Shown here: positions 21,824 through 32,964 of the stretch, piece by piece
Position numbering within the stretch: position 1 is the first letter of the stretch
Layout: every line of letters starts with the position of its first letter
DNA from: Schistosoma mansoni
Lineage: Eukaryota; Platyhelminthes; Trematoda; Strigeidida; Schistosomatidae
DNA length: 64,000 nucleotides
Reading direction: 5' to 3'
Assembly: GCF_000237925.1 (NCBI RefSeq)
Contig: NC_031502.1
Location: 42,285,975 to 42,349,974 of the forward strand
Position numbers and translations under genes: made by a program
Notes under the pieces: generated by a model
Databases searched by the model: none
Seen by the model: the letters and a program-made list of their open reading frames with translations, nothing else
Told to the model about the DNA's origin: nothing

Positions 21824-22190
21824 ACAAACTACTAGGAGTCTCAGAATCCTTGAATAATTCATTCTTTCAAGCCTTCAGAATGGATCTAGAAATGAATTTT
21901 CCCCAAATTTTATCAACAGATACATTCCTTACCTGTCCTAACTAGATTGTAATTTTAGAATAACTGGCTATTGAAAATGCAGCTCCAGTTGCTTCATGGG
22001 GGCCGAACTAACATGCCTCCAGGTTGGGCTGCATTTTCACCAGCCGTTCATTGATAATTACAACCTTACTAGTCTAGGACAACGCTATCATATTGTCTTG
22101 TCGTTTTTAACCATAAACGTTATGTCTGGTAAGTGTACTTGCTACAAAGACCACAGGACTGACGACGATGCTATTAGGGCCGATTCCACA
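21824..22190. other. Unassigned spacer
   Basis: No supported feature. Confidence 0.35.
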
Positions 22191-22239
22191 GTGCGATTGT
22201 ACACTAAACAATGAATTGGCCTTCCTACCTGAAGTCTCG

Positions 22240-22626
22240 TTAACCAGATTTGATGTCGCTTTTGGTGTCTCCGGAGGCGGAGAGGGCGTAGTTCTGTGGA
22301 CACCGTTGCAAGGCTGGACGAGGAGTCGCTGCCCGGGGAGGTCTGGTGCAGGAAGGAGACATCGAGTGGAGTTTTACGGCGGGGGTCGTTAGCTGTGACG
22401 GTTGCTGTCGACGGAGAAAAGCAGTGGAACGTACGACTGTTCGGAGGACATCGGATGTAGATGGCTCAACGGGTCTCTGAACCGCAGGTGTTAGACGTCC
22501 GGTGTGCTGAGTGGACATCAAATTCAGATGGCCCGACAGGTCGACAGAGATACGAAAGTCAGAGCACCAGAGGACTCGGCTTTTTGACGAGGAGCGTGAC
22601 ACGGACTGTGGTAAAGAAAGTGGCAT
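22240..22626 (-). CDS. Unidentified GC-rich open frame
   Basis: A 128-codon minus-strand frame, rich in Ser, Pro, Arg and Thr (MPLSLPQSVSRSSSKSR..., ending TKSDIKSG). The stretch 22200-22640 is strikingly GC-richer than everything around it. A plus-strand frame covers part of it as well. On the minus strand it begins just after the LTR-like copy at 22672, so it could be the start of an internal region (gag-like) of an LTR element, or an unrelated repeat such as LINE 5' sequence. No motif is recognised; it may not be expressed. Confidence 0.25.
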   Translation of the reverse strand: MPLSLPQSVSRSSSKSRVLWCSDFRISVDLSGHLNLMSTQHTGRLTPAVQRPVEPSTSDVLRTVVRSTAFLRRQQPSQLTTPAVKLHSMSPSCTRPPRAATPRPALQRCPQNYALSASGDTKSDIKSG

Positions 22627-22671
22627 GGCGAACAGAGAGACCTCAAGAGTGACTGGTGAAAGGGGAAAGAG

Positions 22672-22945
22672 TGTGGTGTGTGCTACTTATGCTTGCACTT
22701 ATAAGCGGTATTTAACACTTGTTAAAAGAGTAATGCGTGCCAGTAGAAGAATGAGAAGATCCAATTGAAGACAACAGAAAGGAATCGTAATAACAAAAGA
22801 ATTGAAGGAATCATGAGGCATGTAAAGCACAACCGATAAAAGACGTGCGAATTATGTATTTAATGTGTGGTTTTCATTCTGTTGAAAGCACTCTGCAATT
22901 TCGTATTGAACAACACATTAAACTTCCCTAGCAGAGTTCTTTTTC
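22672..22945 (-). mobile_element. LTR-like repeat, copy at 22.7 kb
   Basis: Minus-strand sequence follows the LTR family (AACCACACATTAAATACATAATT, CATGATTCCTTCAATTCTTTTGTTATT) and ends CACACCACA at 22672. The 5' end is blurred by fusion with the LINE endonuclease fragment: AAGAACTCTGCTAGGGAAG corresponds to AGAACTCGGGTGGGGGAAG of the copy at 52300. Confidence 0.55.
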
Positions 22946-24650
22946 AACCTCGTAAAGTTGGAGAACTAACATCAATTTACCATTCAGGACGACTGGGGAT
23001 CGCGGGTAACTGAAGTGTGGCTGAAGGTCAGTTGAACTAATCTCTAAAGTGTTCTGCCCATCGATCCAATCTCCTGGATTGAGAATGAATGATATATCCA
23101 TCTTTATCTGGGATAGTTTTGCTGATAGTCGGGTTCCTAATACCGGTTTCCCTGCAGTGTCTTTCCTACGTCCAGTAAGACGCAGACAGATACGTGCTCG
23201 CACTAGAGCATGATCTGAATCTACACATGTGCTCCAGAATGAGCGACAGTCTTCTATCGAGCCCCTCAATCGGTGGCTGATAGCTATGCGATCTAGTTGG
23301 GTCCAACGTTGGGACGAATTTGGGGGTCGCCATGTCAAAAGATATTTTTCCTTATGCTCAAAATTAGTACTTACAAGAAACAGGCGGTTATCTGAGCATA
23401 GCTGCAACAGACGGTCGCCATTATCTGTCCTTTTAGCCATGACATCATAAGATCTACCCGGGTCTTTCCCTTTCTCTTAGTTTACCTCTTTGACCATTAA
23501 AGTCACCAGCCACTATTACTATATCAGAACGCCTAGCTTTCCGGAGAAGGTCAGAAAGTTTCCTGTAAAACTCATCTTTTATATCGTCTGAGCTGCAGTC
23601 AGTGGGAAGTAGGCGGAGACTGCGAAGAGGCAACGATGAGTGTCCCTATCTTTCCGAGTCCTTACTGATCCGTTTAGTCGGACAGCACATAGACGACTGT
23701 CTACTGGGACCCAGTCTAAAAGAGCTAGTTCTGTCCTAGGACTTAATGCTATACCTACGCCAGCGAGGCCACGGGAGGCAACATCGGGGCTTCCAGATAC
23801 ACGGAGCGTGTATCGAGATGGTTCTTTATTTTGATATGGTGAGGTCAAATGAATGACACTACTCGGATCTTGTATGTGCGTTTCGGAGACACAGCACACA
23901 TCGATGGTGCGAGATTCTAAAGTCCTTGCTAAGGGGCCTGTTGTCCTACTTGGCACAATTTTCGGACGTTAAAAGTTCCTACATGTAGTTTAGAGCGTGG
24001 TTTCAGGAGACTAGGAATAACGTTCCGTGTACTTGAATCGTTTGCCCTAGCGGTGTGAGGTGATAAAGGGACGCGAGAAGGGTTAGTCGTGGAGATAAGA
24101 GAGTTATTAGCAGGTGTAGGAAGGATTTGAATGTGACCAACTTGGTTTCGTGTGCTGTTACGGGTATGAGGGCTAATATCACTTCCCGGCTACCCACACC
24201 GGGGAATGGTATTTCTTGAGGGACCTGAAAAGGAATTTGGATTAGTGTTGGTCTTAACGACCTGAGAGCGTGACCGCAGAACCCAAAGTACAACTGCTTG
24301 AGGCCGGTCGCGCACGGCCTTTTTGTGGGGGGATTTTTGACGTGTTAGTTCTTTTTAGGGTTGACCTTTTCTAACCCCACCCCTCCTTGTGGGAAGGCAG
24401 CATCGCTGTCATGCTGGTTGTTTGAAGGAAACACCTTACTGCCTTCATACCTCTGTACAGTCGACAGCACGACTTCGGACCTTATGATTGCTGCTTTTAG
24501 TCTTACCCCTCTTCAACCAACCTGTCTGGCATGGTAGGACCTTGAGGAACGATTGTTCCAGCCAGTATAGCTTGACTGGTTTATCACGATAGGCAAGCCT
24601 GACCACCACGTCAAGGTAGCAGCAACGGTCGGGATGAGCAGTCCGACGTT
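22946..24650 (-). mobile_element. LINE family B 5' half: 5' UTR and endonuclease
   Basis: Minus strand from right to left: GC-richer 5' UTR (24400-24650, with hairpin CCAGT-CAAGCTAT-ACTGG near 24560-24580), a short leader frame (24003-24293), then an apurinic-type endonuclease: GTFNVRKLCQVGQQAP near 23970, CCVSETHIQDP, RGLAGVGIALS, VIVAGDFNGQRG (GDFN catalytic motif near 23500), LTWRPPNSSQRWTQLDRI and DSDHALVRARI (SDH motif near 23215). At least two frameshifts. RT is missing: the copy stops at 22946 at an LTR-like repeat. Endonuclease of this type nicks target DNA for LINE insertion; this copy is dead. Confidence 0.82.
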
Positions 24651-25485
24651 GTTTATGATTAACTGACTGGATTCTATATTAAGGTAAATTAAGACAGTCT
24701 TTTGATTCATCTCACTCACAAACGCATACAGATTTGGATGAAATCGATTATCTGAATGATTACTATGTGGCAGCAAACAATCCGATTCATCTAGATTACC
24801 CAACTTTTTCGGCATTTTATCTAGTTGTATGTCATTTTCGACCGATCAACTATATACTGTACATTTAAGATTCATTTCCATAGTTAATCATAAATTAAAA
24901 AATCACCACAAATAATCTTCCTCATGAACAAATAATGTTTAATTTGATCTATTTCTTAGGAAGTGAAATACGAAACCAAAACCTGTATCTGACCCAATGG
25001 AACAATTCGATAACATAAAATATACCGGGAAATTATTAAGCTAATGCATCCTAAAACACAGCATTAAACGACCATGATTTGCAAGGAGTGCTTCTTACTC
25101 TCCTGGATTTCTGTTATAGGATATCATCAAAATTAAAATACAAACCAATGTATACTATAGCAACCAAAGCTATGTATAACGATTCCAGCAGAAGGAGAGT
25201 TCTACAGAAGGTAATTTGTTGTACGACTGAATTAACGGGGATCAGACTCAATTCTTGTAAGATCAAATAACCTTATGCGTAACGATATCGGAAATACAAA
25301 CTATGAACTATATGCTCTACATACAGGTTCGAGGGTAAAAGAGCAAGATGCAGTAAAAAAAGATACTTGTCAACGTTTTATAAAAATACAGTTTGAAGTT
25401 GTACATTAATATGTGTTCCGTTTTTCAGACATGAACATATTGAAATATACATGAAGAACAAATACATTGTTCAATCTCTTTCAAA
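24651..25485. other. Spacer downstream of RAE1
   Basis: AT-rich sequence that should hold the RAE1 3' UTR (minus strand, from 25485 leftwards). No other gene seen. Confidence 0.5.
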
Positions 25486-25767
25486 TTATGATTTTCTACC
25501 AGGAGTCATATCTTCCATACACAAGCGCATCATTATTTTGATGGGTTTAGATGGATCGGCGAACTGATATCCTTTAGACCAATCATAACCTGACGCATAA
25601 CAGAACACTTGGCCTTTAGGATCAAATACACAGCAAGTGAGTGGTTGATCTGGAGAATCCGAAGAATGTAATTTAGTTCTAGCATCTTTATCCCAAAACG
25701 AATAACATCCATCAGATCCCACTGTGGCTAGTGTGCCATGCACTGGATGGAAAGCCATATCATTTAC
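25486..25767 (-). CDS. RAE1: RAE1 mRNA export factor, exon 5 with stop
   Basis: Last coding exon, 282 nt, phase 0: acceptor TTCCTTAG/GTA, stop TAA at 25486-25488. It reads VNDMAFHPVHGTLATVGSDG, YSFWDKDARTKL, then QPLTCCVFDPKGQVFCYASG, YDWSKGYQF and the basic end DMTPGRKS. The blocks AFHPVHGTLATVGSDG, FWDKDARTKLK and YASSYDWSKG are signatures of RAE1/Gle2 and cover the last WD blades. C-terminus is shorter in lysines than in vertebrates (…KPRNKK). Confidence 0.96.
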   Translation of the reverse strand, partial: VNDMAFHPVHGTLATVGSDGCYSFWDKDARTKLHSSDSPDQPLTCCVFDPKGQVFCYASGYDWSKGYQFADPSKPIKIMMRLCMEDMTPGRKS

Positions 25768-26756
25768 CTAAGGAAAGACGAAACATTAGGTAGATTACAA
25801 TATTTTGGTAATAATATTGGTAATTACTTCCGAAAATATAATGAGAAGGAATGCTTCTAATTTACTGACCAAAACTATAACATCAAATTATCACATGACT
25901 ATAAATAACGCACGTACAAGGAAATTGGTGATGAAAAAGTAAAATAATAACGCTCGCTGATAAATCCATTTCGCTGATGACGACTGAAATTATTATTCTG
26001 CGCTGGTTTTTAGTACACTGAAACTCAAGTATACGCAGCTGGATTTCATAATAAGATACTATCAAACAAGATCGTTAAAGAATATATCAATCAAAATATC
26101 TATGGATGAAATGATACGATGACGGAAACTGATTAATTTGAAAGAGAAACCAAAAACGTAGACTGGTTAATAATGCAATCATCGAAATAGATAAGTCGAA
26201 ATTTCAATGAGGAGTTATCAACTATTGATTTGATGAGGTCAGAAGTGATGTAGATCCTTATGTTTGAAGTTGATAATATGAACCATCGTGCTTTAACTTA
26301 GTGGCTGTATGGTATCATGATGTGATCTGAGGATCCTGAAATCATCTCAAAATAGGGTCGTAGAATTACTTTACAGCTGAGTCTCAATCTGATATAAAAC
26401 AGAAGTCTAATGTCTCTTGGTTTTAATTCTTTCATCAGGTGGAAACAGTTTATGTGATAAAAACTATCTAGAAAACAAATTGCATGTTCCAGAAAAAGAA
26501 TTGACTAAACATCTAGTATAAATAAGTAGTTACGTGCAAACTGACTTCATAAATTGAACATTACGTTTACAGTACTATCAGGTAATTCAGAATGTGATAT
26601 AAGAAGTGAGGTTGAGACGTACAATCTATTGAATGTTAATAGAGTGCAGAAACAAATTTTTTTTATTAAGCTTCATTTCATACAGAGATTGAAAATATTA
26701 CTTAGTTTACTTATATCATTTTCATGAATGTGAATCGCACAATAAACAATACTTAC
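25768..26756 (-). other. RAE1 intron 4
   Basis: 989-nt intron, donor GCA/GTAAGT and acceptor CCTTAG. AT-rich; no repeat recognised. Confidence 0.85.
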
Positions 26757-26936
26757 TGCAAAAATTTCATGGTAACCGTTGACCGGTGCATTAGAACGAT
26801 GACATTTAAAAGTGAAATTATCTTTAGGCGTAGTTGGATTTAAATACTGTATGGCGACACGCCCTTCAATGCTTCCTAGGGCAAATCCACTGGGATTTTG
26901 TTTTTGTTTGTCCATGAATATAGATATACAACGACT
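26757..26936 (-). CDS. RAE1: RAE1 mRNA export factor, exon 4
   Basis: 180 nt, 60 codons, phase 0 at both ends (acceptor GTTAACAG/AGT, donor GCA/GTAAGT). It reads [34 protein letters not shown] and [33 protein letters not shown] and [10 protein letters not shown] are among the most conserved parts of RAE1; they form the surface near the mRNA- and NUP98-facing blades. Confidence 0.96.
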
Positions 26937-28542
26937 CTGTTAACATAAAAATTTAAGACGAGATATATAATTACGAATTTCGTGAAAACTGTAGAACAAT
27001 CAATGAAGTTTTAATTTTAACAAAAGGATGAAGTCTACTCACAGAAAACTATAGAGTGAGCACGAAAATCGTACTCAATAAATATATAAACTTCTCAAGC
27101 CTGATATAATTTCCCAATACCACAGATGAACCCATAACTATTTTTCCTGCCCCCCCCTATCACAACCAGGTAATTCGTATTTAAGTGACTGGTGAAGAGC
27201 AACACATGATCTTTTACTTTAATTCAAACATGACAAACTATTCCTTGTCGAATAATAAACTGATTCTGTCTTTACCAAAAGAAAAACCAGATGAGTTATC
27301 CTTTTTCGTACTACAACAAACATAGAGCTTAAAGGTACATTTTAGTGAAAAAGAACAATAGCATGGCTAAAAAACTATTTTTTCAATTGTGTAGCGTTTT
27401 GAAAATCAGAGCATCATGCGAGCAAAGTAACAACAGATAGTGACAAAATAAGTCCGAATGAAATAGTAAAGAAAGTAAATAAATCTTTTTAAGGTAATGA
27501 ATCAAATTATATGATTTAAAACTAAAACGAAACAAATTCAGAGACAGTGGAACAATGAATAGGTGCTTGTCACGAAAGATTTATCTGACAATCTGTAGCT
27601 TTGTAAGACAGTTAATGAAATATTTTTACGAAAAAAACTACACTGGAACCTAATGTATACAATAACTTAGATCGATACTCGCGTCAGGTTTCTTGTTGTC
27701 TGCAACCGACTGAATTCACCAGAGCCATGATCATCGATAAATGGAGACTGAAAACTATATTCGGAACCAAGTTCCAACAAATATACATAAGTATACTCTA
27801 ACAGTAAAGTAATTGACAGAGCCAACATATTAACGTAGAACAGAGCGATGGAAAAAACTTGCTGTTTTTTGGGGAGTTTGACTTGATGAGTAGTTTTTTT
27901 ATTTTTCTTGCTGACCAAAATTTTGCCGTCGTCAACAAGTTTTTGATGTTGAAGTAAACACCTTTGACATAAGCTGAGAAGTAATTAGTTTACTAATCTG
28001 CCACTTTTGATCACGAATTCCAGAACTCGAAAGTTTAAGATAAATCTAAAGACCGAAGCGTCAGGAAACAATGCTCGGGTAACCAACTTTGCTTTCTAAA
28101 AGGTAAAATTTGCGAAATCTACGGAAATCCCTAAAGGAAAGGTAAAATGGGAGTGTCTATTCACTCTACAATGAAATCTTATCTATCGTTACACAGTGTC
28201 TAGGTAATTCATGTGGCAAACCCTAGGGTATACATCTGTTACTAACTGCCATAATAGTGAGCGCATACAGCAGAAATCGTGAAAAAAACTTGTGAGAAGT
28301 TTAGTTTCCTTTTGGTTGTGAATACAATAATCACATTTTTGTCTGCCACGAGAAACCTGGGAAGTATAATTAAAACTGTGAACAAATAACCGTTTTACTT
28401 TCGGATAACAAGGTTGCTTCTTATTTATTGGACAGAACTATATTCTGGAAATATTTGCTAGGGTAAAAGATGTTTGGAGAGTCTAATAATACATTAAGAT
28501 GATTTCAGTTAAAGTATAGGATAGCCTCCTTGCATTATTTCA

Positions 28543-28551
28543 AACCACCAA
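28543..28551 (+). repeat. Target-site duplication, left copy, of SINE copy 3
   Basis: AACCACCAA, repeated at 29061-29069. Confidence 0.88.
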
Positions 28552-29060
28552 ATGCCCTGGTATGGCCGAGTGGGGAGAGTCTTCTCTCCCTCTCCAAATG
28601 CTCTCACATGGCCATGCGTATATAGCCTCTGCCAGGGAAGTCCTACTCACTGCCTTCTCGTGCCACGGGTGTTGTTTACTAAATTGAGAGGACGAAAAGC
28701 GAATATCCGGCGCTTTAACCGGGTTAATGGACACGGAGAGTCCACCTAAGGAAGTTGGAAAACCCTGATTCCAAACCAATGGTGCACATTGGCTCCAGGA
28801 TCCTGAGGGAACAAATGGCGCATGAACCAATTACTGGTAACCGGCTACCATGGGACTGCATCTCCTTACGATGCTCCACTGCCTTGTGGATCGGATCTTT
28901 AGGTCAAAGGCTCCGGGTGTGGCCCCCTAAGAGAACCACCTGCTTCGGTTTGGGCGCCCGGGCAGTATCACAGCCCTCACACAAATCAAATGAGATTTGT
29001 GAGGCGCATATATATCTGGTGCTCCTTTGTACCAATATTTAAGTGTTTAAATAAATAAAT
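28552..29060 (+). mobile_element. SINE-like retroelement, copy 3, with a 9-bp target-site duplication
   Basis: 509 bp, full length, from ATGCCCTGGTATGG to the (AAAT)n tail. 5' hairpin GGGAGAG-TCTT-CTCTCCC (28573-28590). 3' hairpin CCTCACACAAATC...GATTTGTGAGG (28975-29004). Very close to copy 2 in the 3' half. It lies in RAE1 intron 3, antisense to the gene. Gives the cleanest definition of the family's ends. Confidence 0.93.
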
Positions 29061-29069
29061 AACCACCAA
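29061..29069 (+). repeat. Target-site duplication, right copy, of SINE copy 3
   Basis: AACCACCAA, identical to 28543-28551. Confidence 0.88.
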
Positions 29070-29819
29070 TGAAGTTAATTAGGGTTTTACACCTGTGAAA
29101 ATCTCTCTCCAACTTTCCTATTGATGATACTTTAGAAAGTTTTAAAAGGATTGAATGGTGAGAGTGAACACCTATAAACTAAAGAGACTTCAATGTTAAG
29201 TATGAGGACAAGATAGTTTGACCATGAGGTGAAACACAAACTACTTAAATATAACTTAATCTGTTGGGTATCAGTGTTCCCAAACGTGGTGTACAGCTTG
29301 TACTATAGAAGTGCAACATGATTTTACGATACGGGCAAGAGACTACCTGTGCACAAAGCGTTAGTAGTGAGTCACTGGAAATGACAAAGAATTTCGTCTA
29401 TTTTGGCATTTGTGAGAGTTTTATACTTATGATGCCTGCAAAGGATTTTTGACAGGTGTCTGCACTTAAGAATGTCTCTGGAAAGTGGACACTTGGTGTC
29501 CATAATGTGTAAGCAACTCTTAACTAAAGTGATGTTATATGTAGTTGAGATTGTCACCAATGTGATAAAAACTAAATGCTCTACATCATTAGAAAAGATA
29601 GAAAGCTTATACAGTGAAAGTTATAAATTTCTCTCATTTCTCCTAATTATCAATCACTTTAAAAGGATACCAAAACGAATAGCGGAACAAACTATTAGAC
29701 AAATAATAATATGACAATCCGTAGGAATGTTCGTAAATTATCTATCTACGTTGGTTTTAAATTATGTCCAACCACCTTGAGAGCTATTAGAAAGACAAGA
29801 GGTTATGAGACACACTGAC

Positions 29820-30000
29820 CTGAAATTTAAGAGGAGACTCTAATTGGCTGAACTGAGTAGGACCGTTTTCTAAATTATACACAAATATTTGCCGACCTGC
29901 AGTCCCGACAAGAGCAAGTGGATAATGAACGTCAGCACAATAGATCCTTTCCGGCAAATCCAAGTTTAAAATAGGCTGAGATTGTCTTGTATCCCAGAAT
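29820..30000 (-). CDS. RAE1: RAE1 mRNA export factor, exon 3
   Basis: 181 nt: completes the Arg codon split at the exon 2 donor, then 60 codons to CAG before donor GTCAGT. It reads [65 protein letters not shown]-x-n-LPER-x-YCADV-x-YP is the RAE1 pattern. No separate long open frame marks this exon, so it is easy to miss. Confidence 0.96.
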
Positions 30001-32227
30001 CTGTAAAGAGATTAATTTGTCTATAATTGAAAGATGACTATTCACTGAAACTGCCTTACAAGTTACAAATATTAACATTTTTAAGGATCAAGTCTGCTAG
30101 ATCTACCTTAAAAGCTCCTGAAGGTAAAGTAGTAAGATATTAGTTATACGACTTTCTAGTTGTTTATATAAAGTAAACTGTAATAAGCATACCGAATAAT
30201 GTCCATGAATGAAGTTCTGGTTTTCACGCCTCGACAAGAAAAATAAAAATTTTCCGAAAGAAATCTGTCAGGACATTCATAAATTGACAAAAGGTGCTAG
30301 AAAGAATCCGTAAAATCAACTGTGAGGAGGGGTGGTAAGCTCAGTTTATCAATTATCTAAGCGGTATAAATACAAAATTCACTTGCAAGTCATGATACTA
30401 GTTAAGGATTTTAAGTGTATGACTAGTTTATCGAAGTGTAGTTTCATTTTCAAGTAATGTATTATGAATCACTGGCACATTTAGCTTCCAGACTGATCAA
30501 AGTTACAAGTCTATACAAGAATATATCATTGTTATCAAAAGAAAATTGATATCCCTTGAAGAAAATGCTGTTTTTCTTCCCTCTACAGAATATTGCAACA
30601 CTGCAAATCCATTGATTACAAGTCTATAAACTGATGAGTACCAAAAATAGCTGGCAGTGTTATACTATGGATCTTCAGTAGCTGAAATTATTTTAAAAAG
30701 TGGCTTACGTACAAATATGTCTCGTCGAGGAGAAAGGAAAAAGATTAAAAAGCCAGATTACTGGGGAATCGTATACGTAGTAAAATAAGTTAAAGAATTT
30801 ACTTGTCGAATGGCTGTCGAATTTAATCGTCTATTTTCCATAAGTGAAGAGAAGATGAAAGGAAACAGGCTATCTAACTCCCCTTGACGTCTGAGGAATA
30901 ATTACAATGTACGAGTGCTAGGATAACCAGTTATTTCAAACCCTCTGGAAGACATATGTATAGGGGTTTGATAATGATTCTATAGAGACCATCTACTCGT
31001 ATCATAGACACAGAATATAGTTCGGTAAAGGAATTTAGACGCAGCTGTCGCGTTGAAGTTATGATGGAAACGTAATGAGTTATTTCCTTTATTATAAGAC
31101 CTACAAGTACTTTGCTGTTTGAGTTAAAATGACTGCAAAATTAACTGAATTTTACTGAACAGTTTTTTTAAACAAAATATTACACTGAAAATCCCAGTTA
31201 ATGTAGACTATATTAAAAAAATTAGTCAAAACAAACTGAATTAAAGCTTACATAACTTTCAGTAATACAATACTGGCACGACTATCATTAGGAAAATTAT
31301 ATTGGATTGTTTGCATAACGAATACAAATGGCTTATCAAAAATGTTTCGAGGAATAAATGTTAATTTTGTTGTTCTCTGTTGTACACATGTCATCAAAAC
31401 CCAATTAGTGAGAATACAACAAGTGCTACAATAAATGATAATCAAGATTTTAAAGCACAGTTTGCAGTAAGACAGCGGGATGTTGTTTACGAAATAGAGA
31501 GGAAGAGCGAATGTTCGGTGCTTAAATCGGGTTGGTGGACACGGAGAGTCCACCTAAGGAAGTTGGAAAACCCTGATTCCAAACCAATGGTGCACATGGG
31601 CTCCAGGATCCTGAGGGAACAAATGGCGCATGAACCAATTACTGGTAACCGGCTACCATGGGACTGCATTTCCTTACGTTGCTTCACTGACTTGTGGATT
31701 AGACCTTTAGGTCAAAGGCTCCGGGTGCGACCCCCTAAGAGAACCACCTGCTTCGGTCTTGGCACCCGGGCAGTATCCCAGCCCTCACACAAATCATCCG
31801 ATTTGTGTGGAGCATATCTACTTAGTGCCCCCTTGTACCAATGTTTATGCGTTTAGGTAAATAAAAATAAATAAGCAATTACGATGGGACTAAAATGAAT
31901 GAGACGTACAAACATACTCTCACCGTTTAGAAACCAGGGTTTACCACCAAGTAACCTAAACCTGGTAGTGTAGTTGACTCATACAAAGATTGGTAACAGC
32001 AAATGCCACCTATAAATCTGACCTGAGACTCAATATTTATGCATAAACCAACTAGACTCTTCTTATATACTCATTTGATCTTAGTAGTTTAAGAGCTTAC
32101 TCTACCTTGACAAGCATTCATAAATATATAGTACCTGCTAATCACTGGGAATAGTGGTAGCTTCCGGATCAGACAGACTTAGGGAACTAACCGAGACAAT
32201 GTACTGTAAGGATAAACTTCAGCTTAC
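30001..32227 (-). other. RAE1 intron 2 with a truncated SINE
   Basis: 2.2-kb intron (donor AG/GTAAGC, acceptor TTTACAG). Contains SINE copy 4 (31480-31874), antisense to the gene. The rest is AT-rich and unassigned. Confidence 0.85.
31480..31874 (+). mobile_element. SINE-like retroelement, copy 4, 5'-truncated
   Basis: Starts inside the element at TGTTGTTTACGAAATAGAG and runs to the (AAAT)n tail. 3' hairpin CACACAAATC-ATCC-GATTTGTGTG (31785-31810), with a shorter loop than copies 2 and 3. The tail reads GAGCATATCTACTTAGTGCCCCCTTGTACCAATG. Truncation at the 5' end is as expected for target-primed reverse transcription. Confidence 0.88.
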
Positions 32228-32400
32228 CTAAGTCTTTTATCCCATGAACCTGTCATCAAACAAGAATAATTTGGAGCAGTAATAAAATGGGCAGTTTTGA
32301 CGGGAGCATCATGCACACCAACTTGCGTGAAAGTGTTTGAACCAAGATCCCACATTTGCGCAGTTTTGTCTGCTGATACACTGAAAAGTTTTGAACCATC
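32228..32400 (-). CDS. RAE1: RAE1 mRNA export factor, exon 2
   Basis: 173 nt; acceptor TTCTGTTAG/GAT, ends AG before donor GTAAGC (phase 2). It reads [58 protein letters not shown]. The family match is strong (DGSK-x-F-x-SCDKTAKMWDL; APNYSCVMTGSWDK). Confidence 0.96.
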
Positions 32401-32442
32401 CTAACAGAAAACGTTTAAGTACATAAAAGAAGTGTAACTTAC
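32401..32442 (-). other. RAE1 intron 1 (42 nt)
   Basis: A very short intron with donor GTAAGT and acceptor GTTAG, well below 60 nt. Flatworms do use mini-introns in the 5' exons of genes, and the protein match requires its removal (CWST/DGSK). Confidence 0.9.
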
Positions 32443-32724
32443 GGTGCTCCAGCAAGCCCCAAAAACAGGCCCTTGATGCATCTGTTCAGCTTTTGGAATG
32501 GTAGAACCATTGGCTTGTACTTCCCAAATTCTAATACGATTATCCCAACTAGTAGCAGCCAAGAAGGTCGTTTGCATAGACTCAGGACTGAAGCGAAGAC
32601 ACGATACTGTATCCCCTGGAGGAGACTGAACTTCGGCCGTTTTTTGTGCAGCACTCATGGTTTTATTTGCGCCGATATTAACTGAATTAAAGACATTTTG
32701 TGTCCCACTAGTAAAGAGTGTCAT
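32443..32724 (-). CDS. RAE1: RAE1 mRNA export factor, exon 1 with start codon
   Basis: 282 nt, 94 codons, ATG at 32724. RAE1 (Gle2) is a WD40 beta-propeller that binds the GLEBS motif of NUP98 and helps mRNA leave the nucleus; it also works at the spindle. The five exons give 365 residues, against 368 in human. This exon reads MTLFTSGTQNVFNSVNIG, then PPGDTVSCLRFSPESMQTTF, WDNRIRIWEVQANGSTIPKA and GPVFGACWST. The Met at 32724 is chosen over an in-frame upstream one (32748) because the family begins MSLF...; both are possible. All five exons join in frame with GT-AG introns. No break is seen, so the gene looks functional. Confidence 0.95.
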
Positions 32725-32960
32725 CCTAAGAAACTTTTCGTAGCACACTAGTTACTTCTCGCGCCAGTGATTGTGGGTGCCGAGCTCCTTTGCTATTGGT
32801 TTACCGAAGTATTTCAAAAAAAACCCAGCAGAAACCCTGTTTGATTGGTATCCGGAATAAAGGTCCTACTTAGGGCCCTTGCTATGGGTTTTATTTATAC
32901 TGTAAAATGACTGAAAAATTAGTTTCATGAAGAGGCAGGGGTATCATACGGCCAACCTTA
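32725..32960 (-). promoter_or_regulatory. RAE1 upstream region (promoter and 5' UTR expected)
   Basis: Immediately 5' of the RAE1 start. Contains a short GC-richer patch (TTCTCGCGCCAGTGATTGTG near 32756-32775). No TATA box or other defined site can be called with confidence. Confidence 0.3.
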
Positions 32961-32964
32961 ATCC

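Larger units (their letters stand above)
26937..29819 (-). other. RAE1 intron 3 with a SINE
   Basis: 2.9-kb intron (donor CAG/GTCAGT at 29819, acceptor AACAG at 26937). It contains SINE copy 3 at 28552-29060 in antisense orientation. Remaining sequence is unassigned; frames at 27667-27918 and 29372-29714 show no known domain. Confidence 0.85.
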
